From contig CP137318.1 in assembly GCA_033182465.1 (NCBI GenBank), positions 4,402,001-4,466,000 on the forward strand: a stretch of 64,000 bases of DNA. Direction: 5' to 3'. Position 1 is the stretch's first letter, and every line of letters begins with the position of its first letter. Source of the DNA: Sanghuangporus weigelae (taxonomy: Eukaryota > Basidiomycota > Agaricomycetes > Hymenochaetales > Hymenochaetaceae). The notes below the pieces were generated by a model, which was not told where the DNA came from, did no database searches, and worked only from the letters and a program-made list of their open reading frames with translations. A program made the position numbers and the translations under genes. Shown piece by piece: positions 27,212 to 39,040 of this stretch.

Positions 27212-28718
27212 GGATCAGAATGCACTTGCTCAGAGCGGGGGAAGTAGCAACTCTCAACCGAGTGATTCTTACCATGTTTATCGTATGGCATGTATCGAAC
27301 GAGCTCCTTTTGCGTCGAGTTCTTCCGCACGGAATATAAGTATACGATATATTTTGAATCTCTCTGACAAATCTACTAATCAGAAGACAATGAGACTAAC
27401 CTCTCGCATACTGAAGGTGATACGTTACTTCTGAAAATGAAACCTTCGGGTTACGCTGAATGGTGCATTCCTCTTTACTGACGCATCTGAGCTCGGTCTT
27501 GATTGGAAATGATGAAGAACAATAGAACAAGCCCAAAATTTCTGGAAAAATACGAGACGGCGTCAGTCTTTTCTGAAGAATGGACTATGCGACAGGCTTA
27601 CAATTGAATTTGTCGTTTTCCTAAATCAACTTGAGCATCACTTCAATATACACTTCGTGCATGTTGGCCGCTGTCCCCCGTCATCATTCGAGATGTGATG
27701 TGTGCTCCGCAGCTTCTGCATCAAACAAGATCAAACGCCGCGCACAATCGGCATCAGACCGGAGTCCAGATCATTCACCAGCCGTGATCTATCGAGAACA
27801 AAGTCATCCGTCGAGTCACCTATCTTCACTGTCAGCCATGGGATTCATTCGCTCGAAATGGAGAAGCTTCGTCCCTCAGAATTTATAAGAGAGGGCACGC
27901 CTGGCCACAGACACGCAAGACCGTGACGTCGGTTGGAAAGATGGGCCTGAACAACTCCTGGAGTCGTATAGGCGCTCGTCGGTTTGCGGATGTATTAAAT
28001 CGGCTCACGTTTTAATGAAGCTGAAAACGCTTCCATTCTGGGAGTTTCTTACCGTCGGCAGACTGGTTAATAGGTCTGAGCTATGAGGACGAGAGAGAGG
28101 ATGGAAACGTCTACCTAAATCAGCACGTGCTTTTTACAGCAAGATTGATTGCATCAAAGCTTTTCTCCCACCGGAAACGGTGTTCACAGGGTCCGTCTTA
28201 TATGACGTTCTGGCGCACGGCGCACCTTATCTTTCAGTGGCCTTGCATCATACGGTGCTAAGTTACTTAGGGAAGATGGATACCCACTGACCATCGGGGG
28301 CATCAAGATACTCGTTCATCATCGCATCTTCCTCTGAATCTGGTCCGACTTCATGATTTCGTCGAATGCGCATAGCAATCTAAATAAACGAAGACTGACT
28401 GTACATTTATCATTCGGCGAATGTTTACTTGCCGTTCGGTATTTCGTAGACACAATCGAGTTTCACGGCCTCTATTGGGCTAGAATGGCATCAAACGATC
28501 AATTGGAGCTACATACAACAAAAGCAAACACTAGTACTCGCGGAGACGATACTGCCCGCTATACTGAATCATGATGCAATATAATTATCTCCGTGATCGC
28601 ATCTTTCCGAACATCATCTAGAATTTTTCGAGAAGCACTATCTGACTGAAGCAATCTTTCCTTCAAGTATAATTGCGCATCTCAGATACTCTTACCCACT
28701 ACCGGTTCTCGTACGCTA
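27212..28718. other. Intergenic, no gene recognised
   Basis: About 1.5 kb between DUF6533 genes A and B. Frames at 27631-27926 and 28353-28574 have no recognisable content. Part may be a decayed gene, but I cannot show it. Confidence 0.35.
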
Positions 28719-30253
28719 ATGACGAGCTGTTCTGCATCCCCTCGACTATGCGAACTAATTTCCAAGCTCGAGAACGGAATCTATGCCATTCAAATAACAA
28801 AACTATCAAGCGGTGAGCTGTCCTGACTGACATAATGCACCGAGAAATACTCTCATACATTTCTTTAGTTTCGTCGCTTTCTCTTTATATCTATAATCTT
28901 CGTAAGCTATCATTGTGTCGACTTTCCGAGCCTTTCAACCCACTCAGCTCGCAGTCTTGACGTGCGATGATGAACACTCTTATATGTGGGTGAGTATGGT
29001 AAACGACGGACGCTGAGATTCGCGTAACGTATTTTATCTTGATCATGCAGACGGCCAAAATTGGACCGGGGAAGGTCGTATATTTCTTGGTAAGTATCTG
29101 AAGTGATGTATGTGGTTACCTACTTTACTCACCCTTCTCCTAGATTCGTTACTTGTCCTTATTCGTTATGCTGTGAGTGCTTTGTGCACTCAAAGACCAA
29201 CCGCTCGCTTAAAGGTTTTCAATTTAGATTCATCAACGTTGGCAAGTGATGTCAAGGTATCTCTTCCAGAAGAGTTTTACTGAAGTTTAGCAGTCATATT
29301 CCTTCCGCATGCAACGTCTATGGTATGTCGTTTGTCCATTTCCCGGAACGTCGTATAATTGTTTTCTATTAGCTGTACGTCGTTTGATCGTAAAAACTCC
29401 TAGAGCTAGCTACAACAACTCTTTCATTCTATTTATCTAGATGTAAGTAGTACAGGGTTTCCTACTTCAATTCTGATGAATCGCATCAATCAGGTCTCTT
29501 CTGGATACGATTTCACTGGTCTCCGGCATTCTCATTGGCGTTTTGACAGAAAGTGAGTCAAATATTTCCTGGTCACATCTCTAGACGCATACCTCGATAG
29601 CTGACAGAAAATTAGTTCCGCTCCTTCTTCGTATTTATGCACTCTACAATAAGAGCCGAGCAATCTTGACGTTGGTGACCTCGTGCCTTGCCTTGACTGC
29701 CATCAGTATGACAGTCATTGCTTCAAAGGTGATGGATACTGAAGAAGGTGGGAAATAGTACTATATGCACGCTTCGTTTGCTTATATTATATTTTTAATC
29801 TACAGCACAGATGGATTACTTCGGGTCAGCATCTGATTTTCACATGTGCATCCCAACTACCTTGGACAGGTTATACGAGGCATTCTGGATTCCCTTACTA
29901 TTGAATGAAACCTTGCTTTTATCACTGTCCTTGATCAAGTGGGTCAAAATCTCTGGACGAAACGGAGTACAGACATCTGCTGCGAATTCTATGATCAAAG
30001 ACTCGATCCTCTACTTCTTCGGGTATGGTGTCCTCCGAACGCTGTTAATTATCTTGCCAAAGGATCTAGCTCATTATTTCATTGCAGGACCTTCCCCTTC
30101 TTCCTCTTAAGTCAGCTCATGTGGGCATTTGGAGGAGTTAGTTAAATATTGCTTATTCGCGGGTTGATTTGATATATAACTTATTTGAAACAAAATGCAG
30201 GAGAATTACATCGAGTTTCCGGTAGGACTTGCCATCACGATGGGCAGCATCAT
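28719..30253 (+). pseudogene. DUF6533 family membrane protein B, last exon broken by a hAT insertion
   Basis: Exon 1 is 28719-28812 (MTSCSASPRLCELISK) with a GTGAGC donor. Later pieces parallel gene A: IGPGKVVYFL, then IRYLSLFVM, then VPLLLRIYALYNKSRAIL with a membrane helix, then the exon from about 29808 (FHMCIPTTLDRLYEAFWIPLLLNETLLL), then TFPFFLLSQLMWAFGG, then NYIEFPVGLAITMGSI. The final exon is interrupted at 30253 by the hAT element at 30254, within the motif that in gene A reads GFSIAIGSIA. The cytoplasmic tail is therefore lost or replaced. Expected product: a multi-pass membrane protein of unknown function. Confidence 0.65.
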
Positions 30254-30911
30254 TAGGGTTCCGACCGTATCGTATACGGATACGGCCGTATAATTTAGAC
30301 TCTATACGGATACGGCCATATAGATACGACCGTATATTTGAGTACTCAGACCTTTATACGCATACGGGAGGCCCGTATATGGCTTATATAGCGCATACGG
30401 CAGCATACTTTTTTAGAAAAAATAATTAAAATAATTACACGGTCGCTTTAAGTGTTTAAGTATCATAAGGTCCCTAACTGTTCCTGCCTTCAATCTAGCA
30501 TGTCAGAGAGCAATTGTGTCGCATCCGCTTGAGAAAATACGCTCAACAGCAACGAGCCTGAACAATCTTAGTAAGCAATTAGTATAGTACAAAGGACAAA
30601 GCTTACTAGGAATACAATGAATGTCTCTGGTAAGACGAGATAAAATGGGAAATCAAGCACGGCCGCACGGAACTTGTCAATGTGTGTGACACGAAGAAAA
30701 AAAACTCACCGGAACTCCTCTACTCAGTGCCGACTAGTACTGTGCCGTATATGGCGCATATGCCGTATACGGCATTTCTTTCCCAACTCTATATGGGATA
30801 CGGCCGTATATATACGGGCCGTATATTTTCTTCTTTTTCTCTTATACGATACGGCTGTATTGCGTATACGGAAAGCTGTATACACATTGTACACATACGG
30901 TTGGAACACTA
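30254..30911 (-). mobile_element. hAT transposon remnant, 658 bp
   Basis: The ends are TAGGGTTCCGACCG and, inverted, CGGTTGGAACACTA, close to those of the element at 32881-33490. Both subterminal regions are packed with variants of GTATACGG and CGGCCGTAT. Inside, on the minus strand, is the conserved C-terminal piece of a hAT transposase. The left flank AGCATCAT is not repeated directly at the right end, so no target duplication can be shown there; the same 8-mer does occur at 31027-31034. Confidence 0.7.
30421..30547 (-). pseudogene. hAT transposase C-terminal dimerisation fragment
   Basis: The minus strand reads VERIFSSGCDTIAL, a TGA stop, then HARLKAGTVRDLMILKHLKR. This is the hAT dimerisation signature (E-R-x-F-S, then T-I, then R-L, then L-M-x-L-K). 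The stop replaces an expected Arg codon (CGA to TGA). Only this end of the transposase is left. Confidence 0.7.
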
Positions 30912-31176
30912 ACTGAACCAAGCAGAAACATTCGTGGGGGAATGGTATCATCCTGAAGTCCCAACTCATGGCAAATCCTGTAGATGCTAGTCCCGTGGAG
31001 ACCGATGGTCATATAGAAAAAATACAAGCATCATGCCTGTCGCGCACACATACATATGCACGGTCTGAAACCAAGCTTTCATGTTAAGTCGAAATAGTGG
31101 CGGTAAGCACATTGAACCTGGTAATACAGTCGAGAACACTTATCTGATATTTACGTAACGGGGTTTCCGACGTTTA
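30912..31176. other. Short intergenic stretch
   Basis: No gene is seen. It contains an AGCATCAT 8-mer at 31027-31034 equal to the sequence left of the hAT element, which may mark displaced flanking DNA of gene B. Confidence 0.3.
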
Positions 31177-31936
31177 CTGCCTTTTTCATATGTATTGTCA
31201 CTCGCGACTTCTGTGATTTTTGTCACACAGAACACCTCAAAGTATAAAAATCACCATATCTCACTCAATTCTTGACAGTTTTGCATAATCTAAGTTGCTA
31301 AACTCATAGTTTTAAAATATGTTTCAAAGTCTAACAAGGATGAAGAGAAATGAGCAAAGAATGAGTGAGATATGTCGTAAAAGGTCGATTTTAGACACAT
31401 CTTTCATGTGCAGTTTTTCCTGCCCTCATCCCTGCTTCTACAGTCCTATAAGCAAGTCCAAAATGATATGATTATTTTATTTTAAGTTTACAGGCTGACT
31501 TTGAGCTCTATTCTGTGTTGTATCTGCTGGTTTGATGCATGTCTGGGCTGAGCTCAAACCTACCTTTTCTCAAGGACCCCCAGACCTCAAAATAAATTTA
31601 TTCTTAGGAAATCTGATGTCTTCAAATTCATATTATACCAATAGCATCACTTTGGTGCAGTCTAGGCTGTTGTAGCACCCAGTCTGAGGGCAGGAAAAAC
31701 TGCACATGAAGGAAGTGTCTAAAATCGACCTTTTACGACATATCTCACTCATTCTTTGCTCATTTCTCTTCATCCTTGTTAGGCTTTGAAACATATTTTA
31801 AAACTATGAATTTCGAAACTTAGATCATGCAGAACGGTCAAGAATTGAGTGAGATATGGTGATTTTTATATTTTGAGGTGTTCTGTGTGACAAAAATCAC
31901 AGAAGTCGCGAGTGACAATACATATGAAAAAGGCAG
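31177..31936. mobile_element. Foldback element, 760 bp, TA target
   Basis: Left arm 31177-31428 and right arm 31685-31936 are inverted copies with one constant centre, 252 bp each with a few mismatches, around a 256-bp spacer. The ends are CTGCCTTTTT and AAAAAGGCAG, flanked by TA on both sides (31175-31176 and 31937-31938). It is non-coding. The structure parallels 25477-26560, but the sequence differs. Confidence 0.8.
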
Positions 31937-31938
31937 TA

Positions 31939-32439
31939 ATACGGTCATATGGTTAGGTCTCTAACCCTTCGACACTTTTCCCAGTCGCAAATCAAGATTC
32001 AGAATAGATAAATCACTCTCCGACTCAAGCATATCCGACGAATCCTTGGTGAAAATGATCGAAGTTTGTCCCTGAAATCTCGGCATTTTTCTTGACAGTT
32101 CTGATATCTATGTTTTCCTGGAGAAAGGAAAAAAAACAGTATCTCTACTGGCTCACAGTTTTGACCTACAATATCTTTCATGGACGTACCACTTCCGTGT
32201 TCCCCTCAATCGACACATATGCTGAGGTGTTAAGGAATAATACGCGGACACTACCTGCGGGAAGTTGTCTTTCAGACCATTGGACATCCACCTACATGCA
32301 TTATGGATGACTTGCCATATTCAAGTAACTATCTCTTCCTACTTTCTTTATTCCATCCAGGTGTCGATGCACTTACTTTACTCCCAGTTTCCAATGTAGA
32401 TTGTCCAGAAAAGCAAAAGACCCTGCTGAGGGTTCATGG
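31939..32439. other. Intergenic, no gene recognised
   Basis: I see no supported gene between the foldback element and the acetyltransferase fragment. Confidence 0.35.
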
Positions 32440-32760
32440 GTACAATTTTTGTCATTCGCTCGTCCTTCTGGCATGGCGCCAGTACGGGACTCGTTTGGGG
32501 AAACATGCGGGTTTGGCTTCAGCATCCAGCCGACTACAGTGGATTTCCGCACTTGCAAAGTTTCGTCCGTTCACCAGTTGTCATCGTACGGCATCGACTT
32601 TGACTGCCCAGACCTCCAAAGGGAAAGCCGTATACCGCCGGAGTTGCTGTGAGGTTGGAGTAATGTTCTCGTTCCATGTAGTTGATCTGGATAGCGCTGC
32701 AGACGCGGAGACCTTACTGTTGGATGAATGACGAAGCGAACATGAGTGATGCTGTGAAAG
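32440..32760 (+). pseudogene. Siderophore-type N-acetyltransferase fragment, decayed
   Basis: The nucleotide sequence parallels the minus-strand gene at about 60480-60870 (for example CATGCGGGTTTGGCTTCAGC against CATGCGAGGCTGGCTTCGG, and TTCTCGTTCCATGTAGTTGA against TTCTCGTTCCGTGTCGTCAA). The reading frame is lost to small indels and stops, so no long protein is possible. The parent family is the GNAT-type acetyltransferase of hydroxamate siderophore pathways. Confidence 0.65.
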
Positions 32761-32880
32761 TGATAATTTAACGAAGCATCGGGCTCATGTTCAACAAGTC
32801 GTCTATGTCCTTGCCGCATTCCACTTGATAAAGAACTTCAATAGTGAACTCATGGGGTATTGTGAGATGCTGGGTATAGG

Positions 32881-33490
32881 TAGGGTTCCGACCGCATCGT
32901 ATACGGATACGGCCGTATAACTCGAGTCTTATACGGATACGACCGTATATTTGGTGGTCAAGGTCTCATACAGATACGGAACACCCGTATACGGGAATAC
33001 GGCGTATACGGAGGTTCCGTAACTCTACCACATCAGGACATACTAACAAATTTTTTTTCAAAGTGTTCAAAGTGTATTTCGATGCAATGAAGGTTCTGTT
33101 CACTGATAATGGTGCTTAGGGATGATTTTCATAGCTGTCCGAGAAGATCAGCGTATATGTGCTCACCGGATGTGTGTGAATAATCGCTTACCTGGTTGCA
33201 TATCGCCAAACTCTTTGCTGACACCAGTCCTGCCGTGCTTGGTAACACTCAAAATTATGATTTCCAAAGAAAACAATCTGCTCCCCACATGGAAGGCAGG
33301 GACAAATACCCTTCCAAAGAGCATGCGAGGTGGAGTTCCGTATATGGCGCATATGCCGTATACGGCATTTCTTTCCCAACTCTATACGGGATACGGGCCG
33401 TATATTTTCTTATTTTTCTCTTATACGATACGGCCGTATCCTGTATACGGAAGGCCGTATACGCATTATACGCATACGGTCGGAACACTA
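32881..33490. mobile_element. Non-autonomous hAT element, 610 bp
   Basis: The ends are TAGGGTTCCGACCG and CGGTCGGAACACTA (inverted), and it is flanked by the perfect 8-bp target duplication GGTATAGG (32873-32880 and 33491-33498). Eight-bp duplications and TAGGG-type ends are hAT features. The subterminal regions are dense in GTATACGG / CGGCCGTAT motifs, shared with 30254-30911. No transposase piece is visible inside. Confidence 0.9.
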
Positions 33491-33498
33491 GGTATAGG

Positions 33499-34329
33499 TG
33501 AGAGGACTCGCTGTTTAAGAAGATTTATCGCACTGACCGAAAACCACCAGTTCCTTACATGACAACGGAATGCAAACTATGATCGATGATTGCATCTCGT
33601 TGTGGGCATGAACAAGTTGCATGGACTTGCTTGCTGCATGTTTGCTTGAAAGTCGCGCACATGTGTATCTCTTCATGGCGAGTGTCCGGATACGCCATTA
33701 CATATTACGAGCCAACTCGCGCATGGAGCGACCGTAGGCAGGCTGAAACTTAGTAATACTACGTTACTTCATGTTGGCGGCTATGATAACAGCAAACATG
33801 CATCCTTCCCTTTTTCTTACAGGTATTAATCTTGAAAACCCGTACCTTCAGACAGCGTTCAGGCTTTACTTCCATTATAGACCATCTGCACTGATTTGCG
33901 GACGTTCTCGAACTTTTCCTCGAAGAGGACATGCTGCTTTGAACTTGACTTACTTTAGACGAAATGTGCCTTTCACGTCCTTCATTCCGGGGCTGCATAG
34001 GATAGTAGGACAGCCATTTGTCAGATCTAACCATTTTCTGGCCGTACTATACGTTGTCCCAGATTCGTGTACATACGGATTTCGCTGCATATTCAAATAA
34101 AGGTCCGATTGAGAATAATAAGCCATTTGCACATCACTAAGTTTACAGTGTCCAAAGCAGAGAAAGAGCACAGCAGATACTCCTTCATTTTCAATCAGAC
34201 CCAATTCTTTCACTAGGAAGACGCCTCCTTTCCAGATCGCGTAAGTCTCAAACGGACAGCGCCTAACCTCAAGCGCGATCTGAGGCGTTCGCTAGCCTCG
34301 ACGTCGTCGCGAGAGTATCCAGTCTTGTA
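33499..34329. other. Intergenic, no gene recognised
   Basis: A plus-strand frame at 33771-34100 is open for 109 codons with no recognisable content. The stretch lies between the two pseudogenes of duplication arm 1. Confidence 0.3.
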
Positions 34330-35620
34330 ATGTTATCGCAAGTCTGTTGAAACAGCCATGAGAGCGGTACGATCACGATATGGAGGTGGAAGTTACTGCA
34401 CGTCTACTGCATTCTCATGTAGAACAATGTTTTTCGGTTCAAGCACTATGTCGTCCGAAGGAGAGACGGCGCAGGTACGTCTGCCTACTTGTACCCGAGT
34501 CTCGATCGAGCAATGAACTTGGTCCTACCCATGCGTCGGGCAATATCGCAGGTCGAGGTTAGAAGGAAGAAGAATACTAGTCCGAGAATGCCGATGATGA
34601 CAATGGGCATGATGATGATTGCAATGTAATGCATAGTTGGGAAGCAGAATCGGAGTCACGAGAGTCGCCTTGGTTTGATTGCGACACCTGGAGATCCTGT
34701 TGCTTATCGGAATCGGTAGAGTTTGAGGAGAGAGAGGCAGTGCTAATATAGCAATCGTTGATGTTGTTGCCAGCCGTATTGTAGATCTTGTGCTCTTGGC
34801 CCAAACACCAGTCGCATCAGAAATAGACACTGCATTCTGAATGACTAGACGCTCTTGCTTCGGTGATAGTCGCGAGAAACGCACCGAGTAGCTGCTTGTT
34901 AGGCCCAGCTTGGTTCGGCCAAGCCAAAATGTCATCGTTTCCATTCAGCGTCATGTTGGTACCATCATCGAATCCAGTACTGCAATTGAAACAGTATACG
35001 GCTTCTGACCACCACTTATTCGTACTTCTAGCGGTTCACACGTTTCGAGAGACTCTGATGTCGAGACGCTCGCTGCCAGCGTAATGCTCGTTGAAGGCGA
35101 CGTCGGCAGACAATTTGTCGTAGTGTTGCTATCTTTGGGCAGAATCATGAGTATAAGGAGATGCACCGCCTGACAATGTATACTGACCAGTGATGGTATA
35201 TATGTAAGGGTCGATCCCTCCGTCCATCCCGCGACTATCAACGACCATCAGCACCAACGTCGAGCCTTTAAAAAATATGAAGGATATGCAGTAAAAATGA
35301 TATCGAGGGAATGCTTATCGCTCGCCTGGTTGACCTGCCAGGATAGGCTCGACCTATCCAACCCAATATGGCTGACTGTTGGTACACCATCCGCTTTCCA
35401 TGCCACGAGATAGTACGGTGGGACACCAAAGCTTGTCGAGCCAGACTGGGACACGACAGAAATCTCATATGTCCCGCATTCCATTAAAGATGGAGCATCC
35501 CGGTCATCTATGAGCTAGATAATCCTGAGCTGGATAACGAAATAAGAGAACACTATATATGACGCACCCCATCCTTTCATCCCCAGAGAAACGGCACATC
35601 TCTAGGTGTACTATCCATAA
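34330..35620 (-). pseudogene. Single-pass membrane protein pseudogene, paralogue of 58290-59599
   Basis: The pieces follow the intact paralogue exon by exon: CGTYEISVVSQSGSTSFGVP, then NNINDCYISTASLSSNSTDS, and the Ser-rich region. Several lesions are visible. The donor after the QVNQAS exon is GATAAG where the paralogue has GGTAAG. In the first exon the Trp-Lys TGGAAG is TGAAAG, a stop. The frame shifts between the VSISDATGVW part and the following Ser-rich tail. It therefore cannot make the full protein. It belongs to arm 1 of the inverted duplication. Confidence 0.75.
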
Positions 35621-36117
35621 CGTTGAAACCAAGAATTACAGGCCAAGTGTCTACTCCGAATCTCAGACTACTACAGATGAAGATGATTGATCAGAGAATA
35701 TCACCGACGCAATGATTGTAACCCTGGACTCACATCTTGTAATATGCACGGCATGTCATTGACAGGTATGATCTTTACGAAATCGATCATGCAACGGCTT
35801 TTTCATTTCAGCAAGCAGAAGGATGATAAATTGAGGATAACTCGACTCGAACAACAAAACGAGCTGTAAGCGAGATCTGTCATCGATCAGTGACTAAGCG
35901 ACGATCGGTCCGGTCAAATCAATCAGCATGTCCACTCGCATGTCCACGCCACGAAGACAGCGTCGCTTATGCCCGTCAGTCATATGTCCACTGTCCCCAT
36001 GACTCGAATGGTAATCTAAACAAGAGGCGACGAGCAGAAACATGATTGCTGTCGATTTGGATGTTCCCGAGATATTGATACTCCAAAACCGGTAAGCATT
36101 ACAATTTGCTAGGAAAC

Positions 36118-36808
36118 TAGGGTAGGATAGGAAACTCCGAGTTAGCTGTTTCCACAGTTTCCACCGTGGTTTCCCACGGTGTATCCAACGTTGGCAACAC
36201 CATGGGCCGGAAATGGCGGTGTGGAAACTGTGGAAACTCGAAAAGTGTGGGTAAGCTTACCACAAGCTAGAACTAGATAGTTTATCATCTGAAAAGGAAA
36301 GTTTTGTCGAAGCGCATATAAGAATATAAATGAAAACAATTGCAAATACAACAATTAGTGTCTGTTAGGGTTTTGTCACCTGAAGAACTCGAAATACAGC
36401 TCAATCGACTTCACAATATTGTCTTGTATAGTCTTCCCAGTTCACTGCCATGCTCAAGCAATTATTATTATTTCATTGGCTTTGGACTTGGGCAATGAGG
36501 AGATATGGAAGATGTGATCAATATACATGCAGTTCTGTCGAATTTCTTTGCAACAAATCACTCCCAGTTCACTCAAAGCTTCTTACAAGCACATTACGTG
36601 CTGAGTGTCAAATGCAATCTATTTTTTTTGACTCGATGTATGTACAGCAACAGCAAGACTTCAATGACAAATAGACAAAATAACTATTTTTGGAAATATT
36701 ATGTAGTACATTCCCACGGGTTTCCAACGTTTCCACACCACCCACCTGCCGAGTTTACTTGTGGAAACTAGTTTCCACAAGCCCATTTGAGTTTCCTCTC
36801 CTACCCTA
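36118..36808. mobile_element. Non-autonomous hAT element, 691 bp
   Basis: The terminal inverted repeat is TAGGGTAGGA(T/G)AGGAAACTC, about 20 bp, with a perfect 8-bp target duplication TAGGAAAC at 36110-36117 and 36809-36816. Several TTTCCAC/GTGGAAA motifs are repeated near both ends in opposite orientation, like the subterminal transposase sites of hAT elements. It codes for nothing recognisable. Confidence 0.9.
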
Positions 36809-36989
36809 TAGGAAACATCACTCCCGTACTGGTACCACACACTTATCACTGCTGTTGCTGCTGTCCTGTCCATCAAAGTTCCTTACGTATCGGTACATTG
36901 GTAAGTGAGAGTTCGATCTGATTATATACGTTGCTTACTCTCAGCGTTTATCTGTAGGCTCTTCCATCAGCATCTCGGATATAATTAGT

Positions 36990-38577
36990 ATGCCAACCAT
37001 TCGATCTGCACGCTGGCACTTGGACATCCTCATCGTTCTATCAATCGTGTATTTCGACTTGCGCTGGTTTGCCCAAACAAAACGTCTTCTCCAATTCGAC
37101 CTACAGCTTCTCTGGAATGATCACGAAGGAGAAATATATCCTGTCGAATCAGGAAGGAAACTGTTATCATTTCGCTGCGAATAGATACTGTTTGGTTGAC
37201 AGGGGGTCCTTGTCAACTCTCTCGGCGTCTAGCAGACCCGTAACCCTCATTCTTGCTCACGGTCTTGGTCTTCGTAAGTGAACTATCTGGATTGTTATCT
37301 TAATATGTTTGACAATCGAAATCAGATAAAGAGACTTGGGAGCCATTTCTAGAGGATCTGGAGCTTCTGCAGGCTAACAATGCGAACCCACGTGAAAGCG
37401 GTATTGTCACGGATGCCTGGTCTGTTGACTGTCCGAGTCATGGTGATGCAGCAATTCTTAACGAGAGGAAGCTTCTCCACGACGATACTTTTCACAGTCG
37501 GTCGCCTTTTTCTCAACTCCGTTATCTAAAGCTCTTTTTTAAATCTTCACTCCTCCAGGTAGCCAAGAATATGCACAATCTCTCATGACGCTCATAGAAG
37601 CACCTATTTTCGCTTCAGTACTACCTCGGAGAGTTATTCTCGTAGGTCATTCTGGTGGAGCTTGTGCTGTGTGGGTCATTCGATGTATTTCGCCATCGTT
37701 CATTTCCTGAAATTCATTCTAGATCTCTTGTGATACGTGATTGCGTTCGCCGTTGGGGAGTGAGAAATACTCCGTTTTACTCGTTTATCATTATCGAAAG
37801 TCCCGTCCTCACGACGCCAGTCTGCTCATTACAGGAACGGAGTGATCACTGGACGTTTGTTGGCGGTTTGTTATCCCAATTCGCTACCAGGAGGCGCGAC
37901 AAATGGAACACGGTGGAAGAAGCGCACGACTGGCTCAGCAAACGACTCCCGTACAAGGCTTGGGATCCGCGTGCGCTTCGTCGATATGTTGTAAGTATAT
38001 CTCTTCCCGACGGCCTTTTAGTCAATAACATACTGGTCGACAGGAGTATGGGCTGCGACCTCTACCGACAGCGTTTTATCCGACAGAGCAGGCAGGGTTC
38101 ACATTGAAGGCACATAAGTCATTTGAAGAAAGGCCTTTTGCTTCACGAGAAGAGGCACCGACGGCTGGCGCTGTACTAGAGGAATTTCACCCTTTGCTCC
38201 CAGTCCATATAATACTAGGGCAGCTCAGCCCTTTCAGGTAGGAACTGTCTTTCTACAACTCCGCAATAGCAAATTCTTGTTGATTGAATGATGATCGAAG
38301 ACCTCCGGATGGAGTTCCCCTTTTAACATCTCGAAGTGGGAAGAATACATTCTATGCCTCCGTGGCGGACATACCGAATGTTAACCATCTGGTTCGTTCG
38401 AAGTCTTTTGCTATGAATTCCCGTGATTCCGTTCTTGGTAGCGTCAAACTTACCTTTTCCCAGCTTGTCCAGGAAGCCCCGGAAATTGCTGCGAGAGCAG
38501 TGCTCGCTACATTGAATGTTCCGCAGAGTCTGGATCGTCCAGGAACTGTTCAGGCTATCCATGATCTTTCGAGATGA
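36990..38577 (+). CDS. Alpha/beta hydrolase, multi-exon
   Basis: Exons give, in order: NRYCLVDRG near the start; VTLILAHGLGL, the oxyanion strand; HKETWEPFLEDLELLQ; VDCPSHGDAA; RRVILVGHSGGA, the GxSxG nucleophile elbow with catalytic Ser near 37650; ESPVLTTP; a cap region including AHDWLSKRLPYKAWDPRALR; EYGLRPLPTAFYP; and PNVNHL with the likely catalytic His, joined by splicing to VQEAPEIAARAVLATLN. Splicing is needed to read across several stops, and the introns have GT/AG ends. The start MPTIRSARWH at 36990 is a guess that needs a short first intron. Substrate unknown; the relatives are soluble fungal serine hydrolases. The gene appears intact. Confidence 0.7.
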
Positions 38578-39040
38578 TTGGTGGATAACCCCTTTCCCCT
38601 GGTCTCACGAGATTATTTACAAACATGTATCATTCTGAACGGAGGAAATATGGTATTTTCCTGGTCTGATGTGGTGGCACAGATAGTATCACTGTTTGCT
38701 CACACTTCTGGTAGCCCGGCTTGGGCGGATAAACTCATACTTACGATGGCTATTCCGTACGATATATAATTTCAGAATGATGCACTGATGAATTCGCACA
38801 ATCGGTGTCGTTCGCTGCTGATGTGATCTCGGATCTCGACTCCAAACAGCCTGAAACTCCAGGTTGTCCGATGATGATATGAATTACAGCACAGGACGTG
38901 CCTGTCGTTTACATTTGTATCTCCTGTAGGTGAACGTTGCGTCCTTGAGCTGAAACTCCCTGCTCCACAACTAGCGGCACTTTCGAGATAGCACGTTCAG
39001 TTCTAAGTAGCTCTCCTGCAGTGTCATCTCCTGCAGTATC
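38578..39040. other. Intergenic between hydrolase and DUF6533 gene F
   Basis: I see no supported gene. The stretch should hold the hydrolase 3' end and the promoter of gene F. Confidence 0.4.

Larger units (their letters stand above)
32430..35915. repeat. Inverted segmental duplication, arm 1
   Basis: Going left to right this arm has an acetyltransferase fragment (plus strand), then a membrane-protein pseudogene (minus strand), then its upstream region. Arm 2 at about 57645-60960 holds the same parts in the opposite order and orientation. Shared anchors include TACGGGACTCGT near 32490 and the complement of 60840, CAATCATTGCGTCGGTGAT near 57860 with its complement near 35710, and CTTAGTCACTGATCGA near 57665 with its complement near 35890. 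The hAT element at 32881-33490 is present only in this arm. Confidence 0.75.

Noticed and set aside
30254-33490. Clusters of GTATACGG-type repeats as a possible CRISPR or satellite array
   Set aside because: The repeats are irregular, palindromic and confined to the subterminal regions of elements with inverted ends, which explains them as transposase-site arrays. The genome is also eukaryotic.
38401-38460. Insertion of about 24 residues after PNVNHL in the hydrolase
   Set aside because: The segment has GT...CCCAG ends, and its removal joins NHL to VQEAPE as expected, so I treat it as an intron.
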